From an uncultured Mycoplasmatota bacterium (GTDB taxonomy: Bacteria; Bacillota_I; Bacilli_A; RF39; UBA660): DNA of 50,902 bases. Below, piece by piece: positions 20,436 to 30,752 of this stretch. The notes beneath the pieces are model-generated. The model was not told the DNA's origin, did no database searches, and worked only from the letters and a program-made list of their open reading frames with translations. The translations under genes were made by a program, and so were the position numbers. The DNA lies in contig CANSFI010000011.1 of assembly GCA_947646095.1 (NCBI GenBank), forward strand, positions 1 through 50,902, in the 5' to 3' direction. How positions within the stretch are numbered: position 1 is the stretch's first letter; every line of letters starts with the position of its first letter.

Positions 20436-20803
20436 TTTATTTCCTCCAATTCTAATATAAATTCAATTACTTGTTTTTCATTATTATCAAAAATCAAAGT
20501 ATATTCTGTTTCTATTTCATTACTTTTAATAAGTAATTTGTTGGTTTCAATATTTAAATTTACTAATCCTATGTTATTTATATTATAATATCCTTTGGTA
20601 ATTTTATCCAAAGATAGATGTAAAGATATCGTATAATCATCACATTTTCTTTCAAGATTTAATTCATTATTATTGATTTCAATTACTGAAGTTATATTAT
20701 TATCTTTATATTTAATTTTATTATCTGTTTTAATACCTATAAACTTACTTTCAAGTATTTGATTATCTGTTTTATTTTTTAATTTAATATTTACTTTTGC
20801 CAT
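20432..20803 (-). CDS. DUF1934-like beta-barrel protein
   Basis: Position directly upstream of argS with 4-nt overlap, as ywiB neighbours argS in Bacillus; weak sequence recognition. Confidence 0.5.
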   Translation of the reverse strand: MAKVNIKLKNKTDNQILESKFIGIKTDNKIKYKDNNITSVIEINNNELNLERKCDDYTISLHLSLDKITKGYYNINNIGLVNLNIETNKLLIKSNEIETEYTLIFDNNEKQVIEFILELEEIK

Positions 20804-20866
20804 TTAATCACCAAACTCACTTGTATGTAATTATAGCATATTCAAAAAAAAAAAACATCTACAAAA

Positions 20867-20911
20867 CAGGTAATAAATTACAAATTAATTATTATTTTAA
20901 TTTATTACCTG
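20867..20911. other. Perfect 14-bp inverted repeat in divergent intergenic region
   Basis: CAGGTAATAAATTA (20867-20880) / TAATTTATTACCTG (20898-20911). Confidence 0.7.
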
Positions 20912-21175
20912 TGTTTATATAACTTTTTTAATTCTTATATAAATATAATTTTTTTATTTCCAACTTTGGTGTATAAAATAATTATATTTTCAAATGTTGA
21001 TTTTCACTTTTTACACTTATATTCTAAAAAAATAGAATTTAATTTTTGTATAGTTTAAAGTACAAAAAAAAGACTACTTTTTCAGAAATCTTTTTATAAC
21101 TAATTCTTTTTTAACTAAATAGCTTATATTTTAACTTTTTTTTGCAATACTAATTAAAGATGAGGAAGTGTTAAA

Positions 21176-23137
21176 ATGAAAAAGTTTAAGAAATTTATTA
21201 AATTTAGTTTTGGCATGTTATTAATAATTTTTCTAATCTATAGTGGAATTTATTTATATGCTAAGGTAACACCTAAACTATCTATAAATTCAGCTAATAG
21301 TTTTTATTTATACGATTCTAATAATGAATTATATTCTGGAAATAATGATAATTGGATTAATTTAAATGAAATATCTGATCATTTAATTAATGCTACTATA
21401 TCAATAGAAGATAAAAATTTTTATAGTCATCAAGGTTTTGATTTTTTAAGAATTCTGAAAGCTCTTTTTGTTAATATTAAAAATAGAAAAAATCTTCAGG
21501 GAGCATCTACTATTTCACAACAATACGCCAAAAATTTATTTTTAGACTTTGGGAAAACATGGGAAAGAAAAATTGAAGAAGCTTGGCTTACTGTAAGATT
21601 AGAATCTCATTATGATAAAAAAGAAATACTAGAGGGATATTTAAATACTATTAACTATGGTGGTATATTTGGTATTGAAAATGCTTCTAAATACTATTTT
21701 GGAAAAAGTTCTAAAGATTTAACTTTAGCTGAGGCTTCTATGCTTGCTGGAATTCCTAAATCACCTAGTAATTATTCTCCATTAGTAAATGAACAAAAGG
21801 CTAAAGAAAGACAATATTTAATTTTAAAATCAATGGTTAAAAATAAATTTATTAGTCAATCTGATATGAATGAAGCATATGATGAAAAGTTAGAATATAT
21901 AGGTAAAAATGATGATTCAAAATCTTCTACTCTTATGTATTATCAAGATGCTGTAATGGATGAACTTAAAACAATTAAATCAATACCAAGTTCATTTTTA
22001 TCTACAGGCGGACTTAAAATATATACAAATTTGGATATGAATGCCCAACTTTCTATGGAAAAAAATATGAACAAATATTTAGATGAAAATAACTCTATTC
22101 AAATGGCATCAATAATGATTAAACCTGAAAACGGAGAAATTATTGCTTTAACTGGTGGTAGAGATTATTCTAAAAGCCAATTTAATAGAGCTATTAGTGC
22201 TAAAAGACAAATTGGGTCTACTATTAAGCCTTTCTTATATTATGCTGCTTTAGAAAATGGTTTTACACCTTCAACTACTTTTACAAGTTCTAAAACAACT
22301 TTTGCTTTTTCTGAAAATAAAACTTATAGTCCTCAAAACTTTGGAGATACTTATGCTGATAAACCAATAAGTATGGCTGCTGCTTTAGCTTATTCTGATA
22401 ATATATATGCTGTTAAAACACATCTGTTTTTAGGTGAAGAAACACTTGTAAATATGGCTAAAAGAGTAGGCATAGATACTCCTTTAGAACCACTTCCTTC
22501 TCTTGCTTTAGGCAGCCAAGAACTTAATTTAATGGAAATGATTAAAGCTTATTCTACTTTAGCTAATGAAGGATATAAAATAACTCCACATTTAATTAAA
22601 AAGGTAGAAGATATTAATGGTAATATTTTATATGAATTTAAAGAAGTAAATGAAAATGTTTTAAATAAAAGTATTGTTTATGTATTAAATGAAATGTTAA
22701 GTAATTGCTATTCTTCTAATTTTATTGATTATACTTATCCCACATGTATTAATATAGCTGCCAAAGTAAGTAAAAAGTATTCTATTAAAACAGGTAGTAC
22801 TGATACCGATAATTTAGTATTTGGTTATAATAAAGATATTTTAATGGGTATTTGGACTGGTTATGATGATAATAAATTAACTAATGTTAATGATGGTAAT
22901 AATATTAAAAATGTTTGGATAGATACTGTTGAAGAGTATTTAAAAGATAAGGATACTAAATGGTATACTATGCCTAATAATGTTGTTGGATCTTTAGTAA
23001 ATCCTGTCAGTGGTAAATTAACAAATAATAATGATTCTAAAAAAATTATGTTGTATTATATTAAAGGTACAGAACCTAGTATGGATAATCAAGAATTAGA
23101 TAATTTAATTCCAACTATAAAAGAAGATCAAAATTGA
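21176..23137 (+). CDS. Second class A penicillin-binding protein
   Basis: EDKNFYSHQGFD, GASTISQQYAKNLFL, GSTIKPFLYY, SDN, KTGSTDTDN. Confidence 0.95.
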   Translation: MKKFKKFIKFSFGMLLIIFLIYSGIYLYAKVTPKLSINSANSFYLYDSNNELYSGNNDNWINLNEISDHLINATISIEDKNFYSHQGFDFLRILKALFVNIKNRKNLQGASTISQQYAKNLFLDFGKTWERKIEEAWLTVRLESHYDKKEILEGYLNTINYGGIFGIENASKYYFGKSSKDLTLAEASMLAGIPKSPSNYSPLVNEQKAKERQYLILKSMVKNKFISQSDMNEAYDEKLEYIGKNDDSKSSTLMYYQDAVMDELKTIKSIPSSFLSTGGLKIYTNLDMNAQLSMEKNMNKYLDENNSIQMASIMIKPENGEIIALTGGRDYSKSQFNRAISAKRQIGSTIKPFLYYAALENGFTPSTTFTSSKTTFAFSENKTYSPQNFGDTYADKPISMAAALAYSDNIYAVKTHLFLGEETLVNMAKRVGIDTPLEPLPSLALGSQELNLMEMIKAYSTLANEGYKITPHLIKKVEDINGNILYEFKEVNENVLNKSIVYVLNEMLSNCYSSNFIDYTYPTCINIAAKVSKKYSIKTGSTDTDNLVFGYNKDILMGIWTGYDDNKLTNVNDGNNIKNVWIDTVEEYLKDKDTKWYTMPNNVVGSLVNPVSGKLTNNNDSKKIMLYYIKGTEPSMDNQELDNLIPTIKEDQN

Positions 23138-23145
23138 TCCTCTTT

Positions 23146-24846
23146 TTAATATAATTCTGAACCATAAATAATAGAAGAAATCTTATTTATAAAGTTTACA
23201 AGTGTTTCATTTTGCATTATGTTAGTTAAAATTTCATTTACTTCTTCTTCATTGATATCATCTATGTTAACACTATTTAAAGCATTTTCTATAAAATCTA
23301 TCTCTTCTTTTACTGTTCCATTCAAATCTTCTGTTACTTTTATATTAGCAATAGTTTTATTTTTTGTATCTATTTTTATATCTATGTTAGAATTACCTTT
23401 TATATTTTTATCATTTCTTTCAATATTTTGTACAAATTTCCCAGTTATTTTAAATTCATCTTCAATATTTTGAAATACAAAATCAAATGTATTAATGTTA
23501 CTATCATTATTTATTTTAATAATACCTTCTAAATCAAGTGATGGAATTGTGATTATAATTTTTGAATTATTATCATTTTCTTTTTCGTTTAGTAAAGTAA
23601 TGATTTCTTCTTGATTTTTAAAAATTGTAAATTCTTTTTGTTTATTTCCTTTTTGATAAGATAATTTGATATTGGATTGTAATTCATTTATATCTAAAAC
23701 GTACTTAATAGCTTCGTTATTAATTCCTTTAAAATAAATTGAAAAAACTAATTCTATATCTTCAGATTCTAATATAAAATCTTCTATAATTGAATTTATT
23801 TCATCTTTTACTTCTGATTCACTATTTTCACTATACTTAGAAATTATAGATAAAAATTCTTTATCTACCATTAGTTTTTCTAATACAGATATAATAGTTT
23901 TTTCTAAATTTTTATTATTAAGTGTATAATATATTTTTCTAACTTTTTCTTCTTTATTATCTATTTTTATTGTTTCTTTAGTTTCTTTAAAATCTTTTTT
24001 ATCTAATGAAGATAGTAAAGCATTTTTAATAGATTTTGTAAGTTTTTTTAAATCTTCTATAGTTACATTTGGATCTTCAAATAGACTATCTAGTTCTTCA
24101 TATGGAATATTTATATATTTAGAAAATAAATCTTTTAATTCTAAATATAGATTTTTTTCTTTTCCATACATATTTATTTTAATCATATCTTTTTTATCAT
24201 ATTGAATATTAGTTAACAAAGATAATCTTTTATTTTTATAATCTAATCCATACTTATATTTAAAATCCAATTTATTTACTTCCTCTAGTAATGTTTTGGC
24301 TTCTTTACCAATTAATTCTTCATCTATATCAGTTACTGTTAATTTTAAATTACCTGTTTGAATCATACTACTATTTTTAAAATCTTTATATAAATATTCA
24401 TTTAAATTTAAACTATCTGTTAATTCTACATATTCTTTGTTAATAGCTCTTAAAAAAAGATTTTTAGAATTATTAAATATAGAATATAAACTAATAATTG
24501 TAATAATTATTAATGTAATTATACCTAATATAATAAATATTTTTGTTTTTTTATTTTGTTTTTCTTTAGTATTTGATAATTGATTATAATTTTTTTCTAT
24601 TTGATTTTGGTCTATAAAAGTTGAGGGAAGTATTTCTCTATTTTCAATATTATCTGTTTTTGAATTTATTACACTTTCTTCTACTTGAAATTCACTTACA
24701 ATATTCTGATTTTCTTCAATTAAATTTGATTTTTCATTAGTTTCAATAACTATTCTTTCAGAATTATTTTCTATTTTTTCTTCCTGAGATTCAACTTTTT
24801 GATCATTTAAACCTTGTTCAAATAAATCTTTCTTTTCTTCATTCAT
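23146..24846 (-). CDS. Membrane-anchored protein of unknown function
   Basis: Acidic cytoplasmic N-terminus, one TM (KIFIILGIITLIIITIISLYSIF), long extracellular region. Confidence 0.6.
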   Translation of the reverse strand: MNEEKKDLFEQGLNDQKVESQEEKIENNSERIVIETNEKSNLIEENQNIVSEFQVEESVINSKTDNIENREILPSTFIDQNQIEKNYNQLSNTKEKQNKKTKIFIILGIITLIIITIISLYSIFNNSKNLFLRAINKEYVELTDSLNLNEYLYKDFKNSSMIQTGNLKLTVTDIDEELIGKEAKTLLEEVNKLDFKYKYGLDYKNKRLSLLTNIQYDKKDMIKINMYGKEKNLYLELKDLFSKYINIPYEELDSLFEDPNVTIEDLKKLTKSIKNALLSSLDKKDFKETKETIKIDNKEEKVRKIYYTLNNKNLEKTIISVLEKLMVDKEFLSIISKYSENSESEVKDEINSIIEDFILESEDIELVFSIYFKGINNEAIKYVLDINELQSNIKLSYQKGNKQKEFTIFKNQEEIITLLNEKENDNNSKIIITIPSLDLEGIIKINNDSNINTFDFVFQNIEDEFKITGKFVQNIERNDKNIKGNSNIDIKIDTKNKTIANIKVTEDLNGTVKEEIDFIENALNSVNIDDINEEEVNEILTNIMQNETLVNFINKISSIIYGSELY

Positions 24847-24939
24847 AATAAAATCCTCCTACAATAATATTATAACATTATATAATTTATTATCCAATAA
24901 ATATATTAAGTTAAAGCACTTATAATAGATTTTTAATAA

Positions 24940-26214
24940 TTAATCATTATTTAAATCAATAAAAAGGGATTGAACAAATACATTACTTATAATTTCTGTT
25001 TCGTTTTTTATTATCTTATTTTTTTTAATAATATCTTCTACTAATAATAATCCATATCCATGTCCTTTTCCTTTAGTAGTAGTTCCAACTATATTTTTAG
25101 TTAAATCAATTGTCCCTTCAAATTCATTAGCAATCACTATTAATAATTGATTTTTTTCATTTTTAAAAATATTAATTTTAATTTCTTTATCAGGTAACTT
25201 TTCTACTGCTTCTTTAGCGTTATCAATAAAAACTCCAAGTATTTTTGAAATGGCAATTAATTGTTTATTATTAAATTGGTCTTCATTAATTTTTTTTACT
25301 TTTTTTCCAACTTCTAATTTTAAATCGACATTACTATTTTTAAATTCTAAATATTTATAATATAAAAAACCTCTAATCATGGTAATTGGTATATTAGAAA
25401 CTTCTTTTAAAAATGATTGGTCTATATTATTATTTTCTTCTAATAATGAATCTATATAATCAGATACTTTTTTATCTTTAACTAAAGTTTTAACCATTAA
25501 AAGTTGATTAATGTTTTCATGATTAGAAATTCTTTGTTGTTCTAAAAGATAATCATAGTTTTTTACTTTATTCAGTAGTTGTTTATAACTATCATTAAGT
25601 CTTTCGTAATTGTTTTGTTCTAATAATAAATTAATAAAAATAGTTAAAAATAAAATATTAGATATATAAAAAAATATAACTAAATAAATATGATTAATAT
25701 CTTGATTAATATACAAAAAATTAACTATAGACAGCATAAATAGAAAAAACGCTAAGACAATTATTTTTTTAGGTCTTTTATCTATTAAATAATTTCTTAA
25801 CTTTTTTACAACAGATAGTTTAATTAAATAATAAATTATTATTAATATTACTATATTAAATAGAAATGGTATATTTAAAGGTAAATTGATTTTTATAAAA
25901 GATAACATTAATACTAAAACACATTCTATAATAATTGATAGTAAAAAAATTAATAAAACACTAATGAATGAATCTATTATTGATTTATTAAATATTATAG
26001 TGGTTGTCACCATTAAAGATAAAATAAAAACTTGAGGTTTAAAAAAATGAATAGGTATAAAGTTTAATATAAATAATACGATAGATAAAATAACAATGCC
26101 AATATAGATTTTTAAACCATTCCAATTAATATTTACTTGTAGTAATTTAGATGATATAAATAAATATCCAAAAGACATTATAAATACTAAAATTATATCA
26201 AAAATATCTAGCAT
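24940..26214 (-). CDS. AgrC-like sensor histidine kinase (GHKL ATPase)
   Basis: Multi-TM N-terminus, LLEQQRISNHENINQL, FIDNAKEAVEK, GTTTKGKGHGYGLLLVEDI. Confidence 0.85.
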   Translation of the reverse strand: MLDIFDIILVFIMSFGYLFISSKLLQVNINWNGLKIYIGIVILSIVLFILNFIPIHFFKPQVFILSLMVTTTIIFNKSIIDSFISVLLIFLLSIIIECVLVLMLSFIKINLPLNIPFLFNIVILIIIYYLIKLSVVKKLRNYLIDKRPKKIIVLAFFLFMLSIVNFLYINQDINHIYLVIFFYISNILFLTIFINLLLEQNNYERLNDSYKQLLNKVKNYDYLLEQQRISNHENINQLLMVKTLVKDKKVSDYIDSLLEENNNIDQSFLKEVSNIPITMIRGFLYYKYLEFKNSNVDLKLEVGKKVKKINEDQFNNKQLIAISKILGVFIDNAKEAVEKLPDKEIKINIFKNEKNQLLIVIANEFEGTIDLTKNIVGTTTKGKGHGYGLLLVEDIIKKNKIIKNETEIISNVFVQSLFIDLNND

Positions 26215-26225
26215 ACTACTTCCTC

Positions 26226-27056
26226 CTATTTAGAATTAACTATTTTTTCTATTTCATTATATTTTTTGTTGTTGGTTTCTAATTGTATGATTTTGTTTTT
26301 TATTTTATAATTTTTAATCCAACTATAAACAGTTTGAGAATTTATATTATATTTTTTACTTAAATATTTTACTGAAATACCTTTTAAATAAGATGCAATA
26401 ATTTTATTTTTTAAATCATTAGAGTATACTTTATGACTTATAGATTCACTATAAACAATTATTTGATCATTTGAATAATATATTTTTTTTACAATGTATT
26501 TAGAATTTAGTGTAATTTCTTTAATACCATCTGTTTTTTTTGGATTAAATATAATTGAATAGTCATATTCTTGACCATTCTTTTTAATACAATTTATGAC
26601 TGTTTTATCATCTTTAGTATCTATTGATATTATTTCTTCTAAAGTAAGTGTTAAATGTTCATTATCACTATTAATCTCGATATTATTACTATTATTATTA
26701 TTTTCTATTAAACTTATTATAGATTTCTCTAATTTTAATTTATAATTATCTTCTTTATCAATTAAAACATAATTACTTAAACCATAAGAACGGATATCAA
26801 AATCTGTTTTTTTAGAGGTAAGTAGTATCAAACCATTTGGCTTATGTTTTCGATATATCTGTTGAATATCTTCTAATCTTTGATTGGATTCTAAATCAAA
26901 TATATAAATATTATAACTATTATCTATATTAATATCATCTATATCATCAATATTCATTTTTAAATCATAATTATCTTTATTTAAACAGTCTGAAATTATA
27001 TTTTCTACTTGATTTTTATATAATAAATCATCAGTAATTACATAAAACTTTATCAT
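26226..27056 (-). CDS. Response regulator: receiver + LytTR-like region + C-terminal transposase-type HTH
   Basis: ITDD/IFDLE/LTSKK receiver features; HKVYSNDLKNKIIASYLKGISVKYLSKKYNINSQTVYSWIKNYK resembles IS3 OrfA-type HTH; upstream of the AgrC-like kinase. Confidence 0.65.
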   Translation of the reverse strand: MIKFYVITDDLLYKNQVENIISDCLNKDNYDLKMNIDDIDDINIDNSYNIYIFDLESNQRLEDIQQIYRKHKPNGLILLTSKKTDFDIRSYGLSNYVLIDKEDNYKLKLEKSIISLIENNNNSNNIEINSDNEHLTLTLEEIISIDTKDDKTVINCIKKNGQEYDYSIIFNPKKTDGIKEITLNSKYIVKKIYYSNDQIIVYSESISHKVYSNDLKNKIIASYLKGISVKYLSKKYNINSQTVYSWIKNYKIKNKIIQLETNNKKYNEIEKIVNSK

Positions 27057-27121
27057 AAAATCCCTCTTTATCTAACACCATTTTATCATTTATACTTAAA
27101 ATTAAGCAAGAAAAAATACTT

Positions 27122-27832
27122 TTATTTTTTAAATATTTCATAAATGCTTGGAAGATTAAATTCTTGCTGATGAATTTCAATTTCATCTAATAACTTATAA
27201 ATATTAGTCACTGGTTTTTGTTTAGCTTTAAAATGTTCATTAATATTTGCTATTTCACTTAACTTATATGCTCTGGTGATAGCTTTTAAAATATCCCCAT
27301 GGTTATATAATTTATCAAATATTGATTTGTCATTTTTATGATATTTTCCTATATTATTTTTCTCAAATATTTCGTTTATTTTATTTATTAAATCAAATCT
27401 ATTTATAGAAACATCTATATAATTAAAGTGAAAATAAAACCATAATTCAATACATTCGTTTGAATAAAGGGGTATATAATCATTTTCATCACACATTTTG
27501 ATAGCTTTATTATAATCTTTATCATTAAAATCATCTTTATCAAAAACAACAAATATTTTTGAAAACCGAATATCTAGTTTTTCAGAACAAATAGTTATTT
27601 CCCTTTTTATTTTTTCCACTAAGTTTTTAGGATCTAAGGGAATTGCTTTTAATTCATATATTATTTTTTGATTAATAGGACAATATTTATTAACTTTATC
27701 AATCAATTCTCTTATATAATTTATTTCTGTTTCTAAAGCACCACAGACAATCAGCCATTTCCCACTACGTAAATTTCTTTTTTTACTAATCCTATATCTT
27801 CTTGAAATTCTTGGTACAATTGATGAATTCAT
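27122..27832 (-). CDS. RloB-like (AbiLii) Toprim-type protein
   Basis: LIVCGALETEINYI, IFVVFDKDDF, NECIELWFYFHF; downstream partner of an RloA-like ATPase. Confidence 0.85.
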   Translation of the reverse strand: MNSSIVPRISRRYRISKKRNLRSGKWLIVCGALETEINYIRELIDKVNKYCPINQKIIYELKAIPLDPKNLVEKIKREITICSEKLDIRFSKIFVVFDKDDFNDKDYNKAIKMCDENDYIPLYSNECIELWFYFHFNYIDVSINRFDLINKINEIFEKNNIGKYHKNDKSIFDKLYNHGDILKAITRAYKLSEIANINEHFKAKQKPVTNIYKLLDEIEIHQQEFNLPSIYEIFKK

Positions 27833-27834
27833 AT

Positions 27835-29014
27835 TTAATCCTTATTAATAAATGGTATAGCACCTAGTTCACCAGCTAAATATTTTTTTTCATAATTAGA
27901 ATCTATTCTAAGTTTATCAAAAATCAGATAAACTATATAATGAAGATTTTCCTATATTATCTTTTTCAACTAAAACTAATTGATCACGACGCATATCACA
28001 AGAATTAAATAGAAATGTTGAATGTGTAGTAAAAATTAACTGTGCATTTTTAGTGTTTATACTTTTATCATAAAATAATGAAACTATTTTTCTATATACA
28101 AGTGGATGAAATTTAGTATCTAATTCATCTATTAAAACTGTTCCTCCATCTAATAACCCCTTAAATAAATGAGGAATAGAATTAATAAATTTAAATGTTC
28201 CAAGGGATTCTTTATCTATATCAAAGAAGTATTTCTTATTATTAGATTCATGAATACAATAAATTTTATAATGATTAAAGTAATTATTATCTTTTTCTAT
28301 TTTTAAACCTACTATATTTGAATCTATATCTTGTAATAAGTTTTCAACTCTATTTTTTATATCTTCATTTTCTAATAACAATTTATAAGTTGTATTTTCT
28401 TTTTGACGACTATTAATAAACTTATCACTAATAGCTTCTATATTATTAAAGTAATCATATACATAACACCAAGGTGTTACTTTTCTTTTTCCTAAAATGG
28501 ATGCGAATAAAATATTATCATTTCGAACTATCTCAAATAATTTTTTTAATTTATTATCCACTGTATTAATTTTGTTATCTTTTATTTCAAAAATTAATTT
28601 ATTAACTGTAGATCTATTACTAAATTTTTTTCTATATAACCATTCTTCTTTTATTTTATTTTCTATAATTTTAAAACCGTATTGATATTCATATCCATCA
28701 TGTTCAATAAATATTTCAAATTCTGATGGTTCTAATTGGGCATTCTCATAAAATTTAAACGAAGAAATTACTGGCATTTCACTATCACTTATAGTTGGAG
28801 AATAAAGGATTAAATATCTCATGAAAAATATAGCATTTAATACACTTGTTTTGCCCGAGGCATTATTTCCATGGATTGCAACAGTTGACAAAATTTTAAT
28901 ATTATTTTTAACAATTAAATGATTATCTAAAGATAATTCTTTAGAAGCGGTCATATCAAAAATTGTTTCATCATAAAAAGATTTATAATTTTTAAAACGA
29001 AATTGTAATAACAT
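27835..29014 (-). CDS. RloA-like (AbiLi) AAA ATPase; C-terminus frameshifted at a T5 run
   Basis: FRFKNYKSFYDE, GNNASGKTSVLNAI, VLIDELDTKFHP; frame ends at 27917 but the canonical tail FDKLRIDSNYEKKYLAGELGAIPFINKD* lies in another frame, ending at 27835. Confidence 0.85.
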
Positions 29015-29053
29015 ACAGCACCTCCATATAGTCAAAGTATAACATTTAGTTAA

Positions 29054-29098
29054 AAAAAGTAAAGTTTAGGAGAAGTTTTCTCTTAAATTTACTTTTTA
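29054..29098 (-). terminator. pduL terminator
   Basis: Long imperfect stem AAAGTAAATTTAAGAGAA...TTCTCCTAAACTTTACTTTTTT on the minus strand. Confidence 0.5.
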
Positions 29099-29658
29099 AT
29101 TATTATTTCAGCTATATCATTAGGTTCAATTAAAAAAGCATTTGCATCATCTGTGTCTAAATGAGCTTCAAAATATGAATTATCTGCTACTCTTAATTTA
29201 ACATGATCTAAAATTCCACCTTTGCTTCCACCTATTTTAAGACTAACTTCATTAACCTCAAAACCTAATTCTTTATACATATTAGAAGTTATATGAATAT
29301 GTCTATCAGCAATTATACAACACTCATCTAAGGTTAAAGTTCCGTTAGGTCCAATAATGGTAACACTTTCACTACCTTTTAAATCTCCTGATTTTCTAAT
29401 AGGTGGATTTAATCCTAGTTTAAAAGCATCTGTTTTGGATATTTCTACTTGAGTATAAGGTCTAATGGGACCTAAAACTCTAACATTATCTATTATATCT
29501 TTATCTGTTTTTAAAGTTACTTTTTCTTTGCAAGCAAATTGTCCAGGTTGATTAATATCTTTTAAATGTGTTAAGTTATAATCTAAACCAAACAAAATAT
29601 CTAAATGTTCTTTTTTTAAATGAACATGCCTATTTGAAATACCTATATTAATATTCAT
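29089..29658 (-). CDS. pduL: Phosphate propanoyltransferase / PduL-type phosphotransacylase
   Basis: GISNRHVHLKKEHLDILFG, GPIRPYTQVEIS, IADRHIHIT. Confidence 0.95.
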   Translation of the reverse strand: MNINIGISNRHVHLKKEHLDILFGLDYNLTHLKDINQPGQFACKEKVTLKTDKDIIDNVRVLGPIRPYTQVEISKTDAFKLGLNPPIRKSGDLKGSESVTIIGPNGTLTLDECCIIADRHIHITSNMYKELGFEVNEVSLKIGGSKGGILDHVKLRVADNSYFEAHLDTDDANAFLIEPNDIAEIIIKK

Positions 29659-29757
29659 ATTATCACCTATTTAATTATATCAAAATTTAAAAAACTATTA
29701 AACAAATTAATCATAATTTGATAAAGTTATCATATTCTTTATCGAAAGGATGATTTT

Positions 29758-30114
29758 ATGAATAACAATTATAGTTCTAATGTATTTCCTGGTACACCTA
29801 TTTATTCTGGTAACATGCCAACTCCAAATCAAATGACACAAATGTCATATGACTTACCTATGGAACAATCTTATATCGAAAATATTCTAAGACTAAATAA
29901 AGGTAAACAAGTTAGAATTCATATGACTTTTCCTGATTCAACTGAATTTAGAGATCGTGAATTTGTAGGTATTATTGAACAATCTGGTAGAGATCATATT
30001 ATTATAAGTGAACCTTCTACTGGTAAATGGCAATTATTACTTATGATATATGTTGATTTTATTTCTTTTGATGAAAAAATCAATTATAGTCCAGAATTTG
30101 TTCCAAGTAATTGA
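29758..30114 (+). CDS. gerQ: Spore coat protein GerQ
   Basis: SYIENILRLNKGKQVRIHMTFPDS, FVGIIEQSGRDHIIISEPSTGKWQLLLMIYVDFI. Confidence 0.93.
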   Translation: MNNNYSSNVFPGTPIYSGNMPTPNQMTQMSYDLPMEQSYIENILRLNKGKQVRIHMTFPDSTEFRDREFVGIIEQSGRDHIIISEPSTGKWQLLLMIYVDFISFDEKINYSPEFVPSN

Positions 30115-30155
30115 AATTACAATTAATATTTGTTATAATGTAAATAGGTGATAGT

Positions 30156-30698
30156 ATGAATGTATTTGTTTATTCCTTAATAGTTTGCATTGTAATATGT
30201 TTAATGATGATATGGTATATAAATATCTATAATAGATATCAAAATTATATAATTAGAATAAATGAAGCTGAAGCTAATATAGACTCAACTTTAAGAAAAA
30301 GATTTGATCTTTTAAATAAATCAATTGGTATTATTAGTTCTAATACAGAAGAAAATGATGTTTTAAAGTCAATATCTAATTTAAGATCTAAAAAATTAAC
30401 TAATTTTGAATTAGATCGTAAATTATATGATGCTATTAATGAATTCAATAGATATAGAGAAGTACATCCTGATTTAAAAACTAATGAATCTTTTATGAAA
30501 ATAGAATTAAGTTTAAACGAAACTGAGGCAGAAATAGTAGCAGCAAGAAAATATTATAATGATATTATTACCGATTATAACAAATTAGTTGTAACTTTTC
30601 CATCTAATGTAGTTGCAAAAGTATCAAAATATAAAACACGTACATATTTTGATGGTAAAAACATGGAAGATGACATTGTCAATGATTTTAAATTATAA
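30156..30698 (+). CDS. LemA-like membrane protein
   Basis: N-terminal TM, NRYQNYIIRINEAEANIDSTLRKRFDLLNKSI. Confidence 0.75.
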   Translation: MNVFVYSLIVCIVICLMMIWYINIYNRYQNYIIRINEAEANIDSTLRKRFDLLNKSIGIISSNTEENDVLKSISNLRSKKLTNFELDRKLYDAINEFNRYREVHPDLKTNESFMKIELSLNETEAEIVAARKYYNDIITDYNKLVVTFPSNVVAKVSKYKTRTYFDGKNMEDDIVNDFKL

Positions 30699-30729
30699 AC
30701 TATTCAAACGAATAGTTTTATTTTTTTTG
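30697..30729 (+). terminator. Terminator after LemA-like gene
   Basis: AAACTATTCAAACGAATAGTTTTATTTTTTTT. Confidence 0.7.
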
Positions 30730-30752
30730 CATACATTTAAATGGGTGATAAT

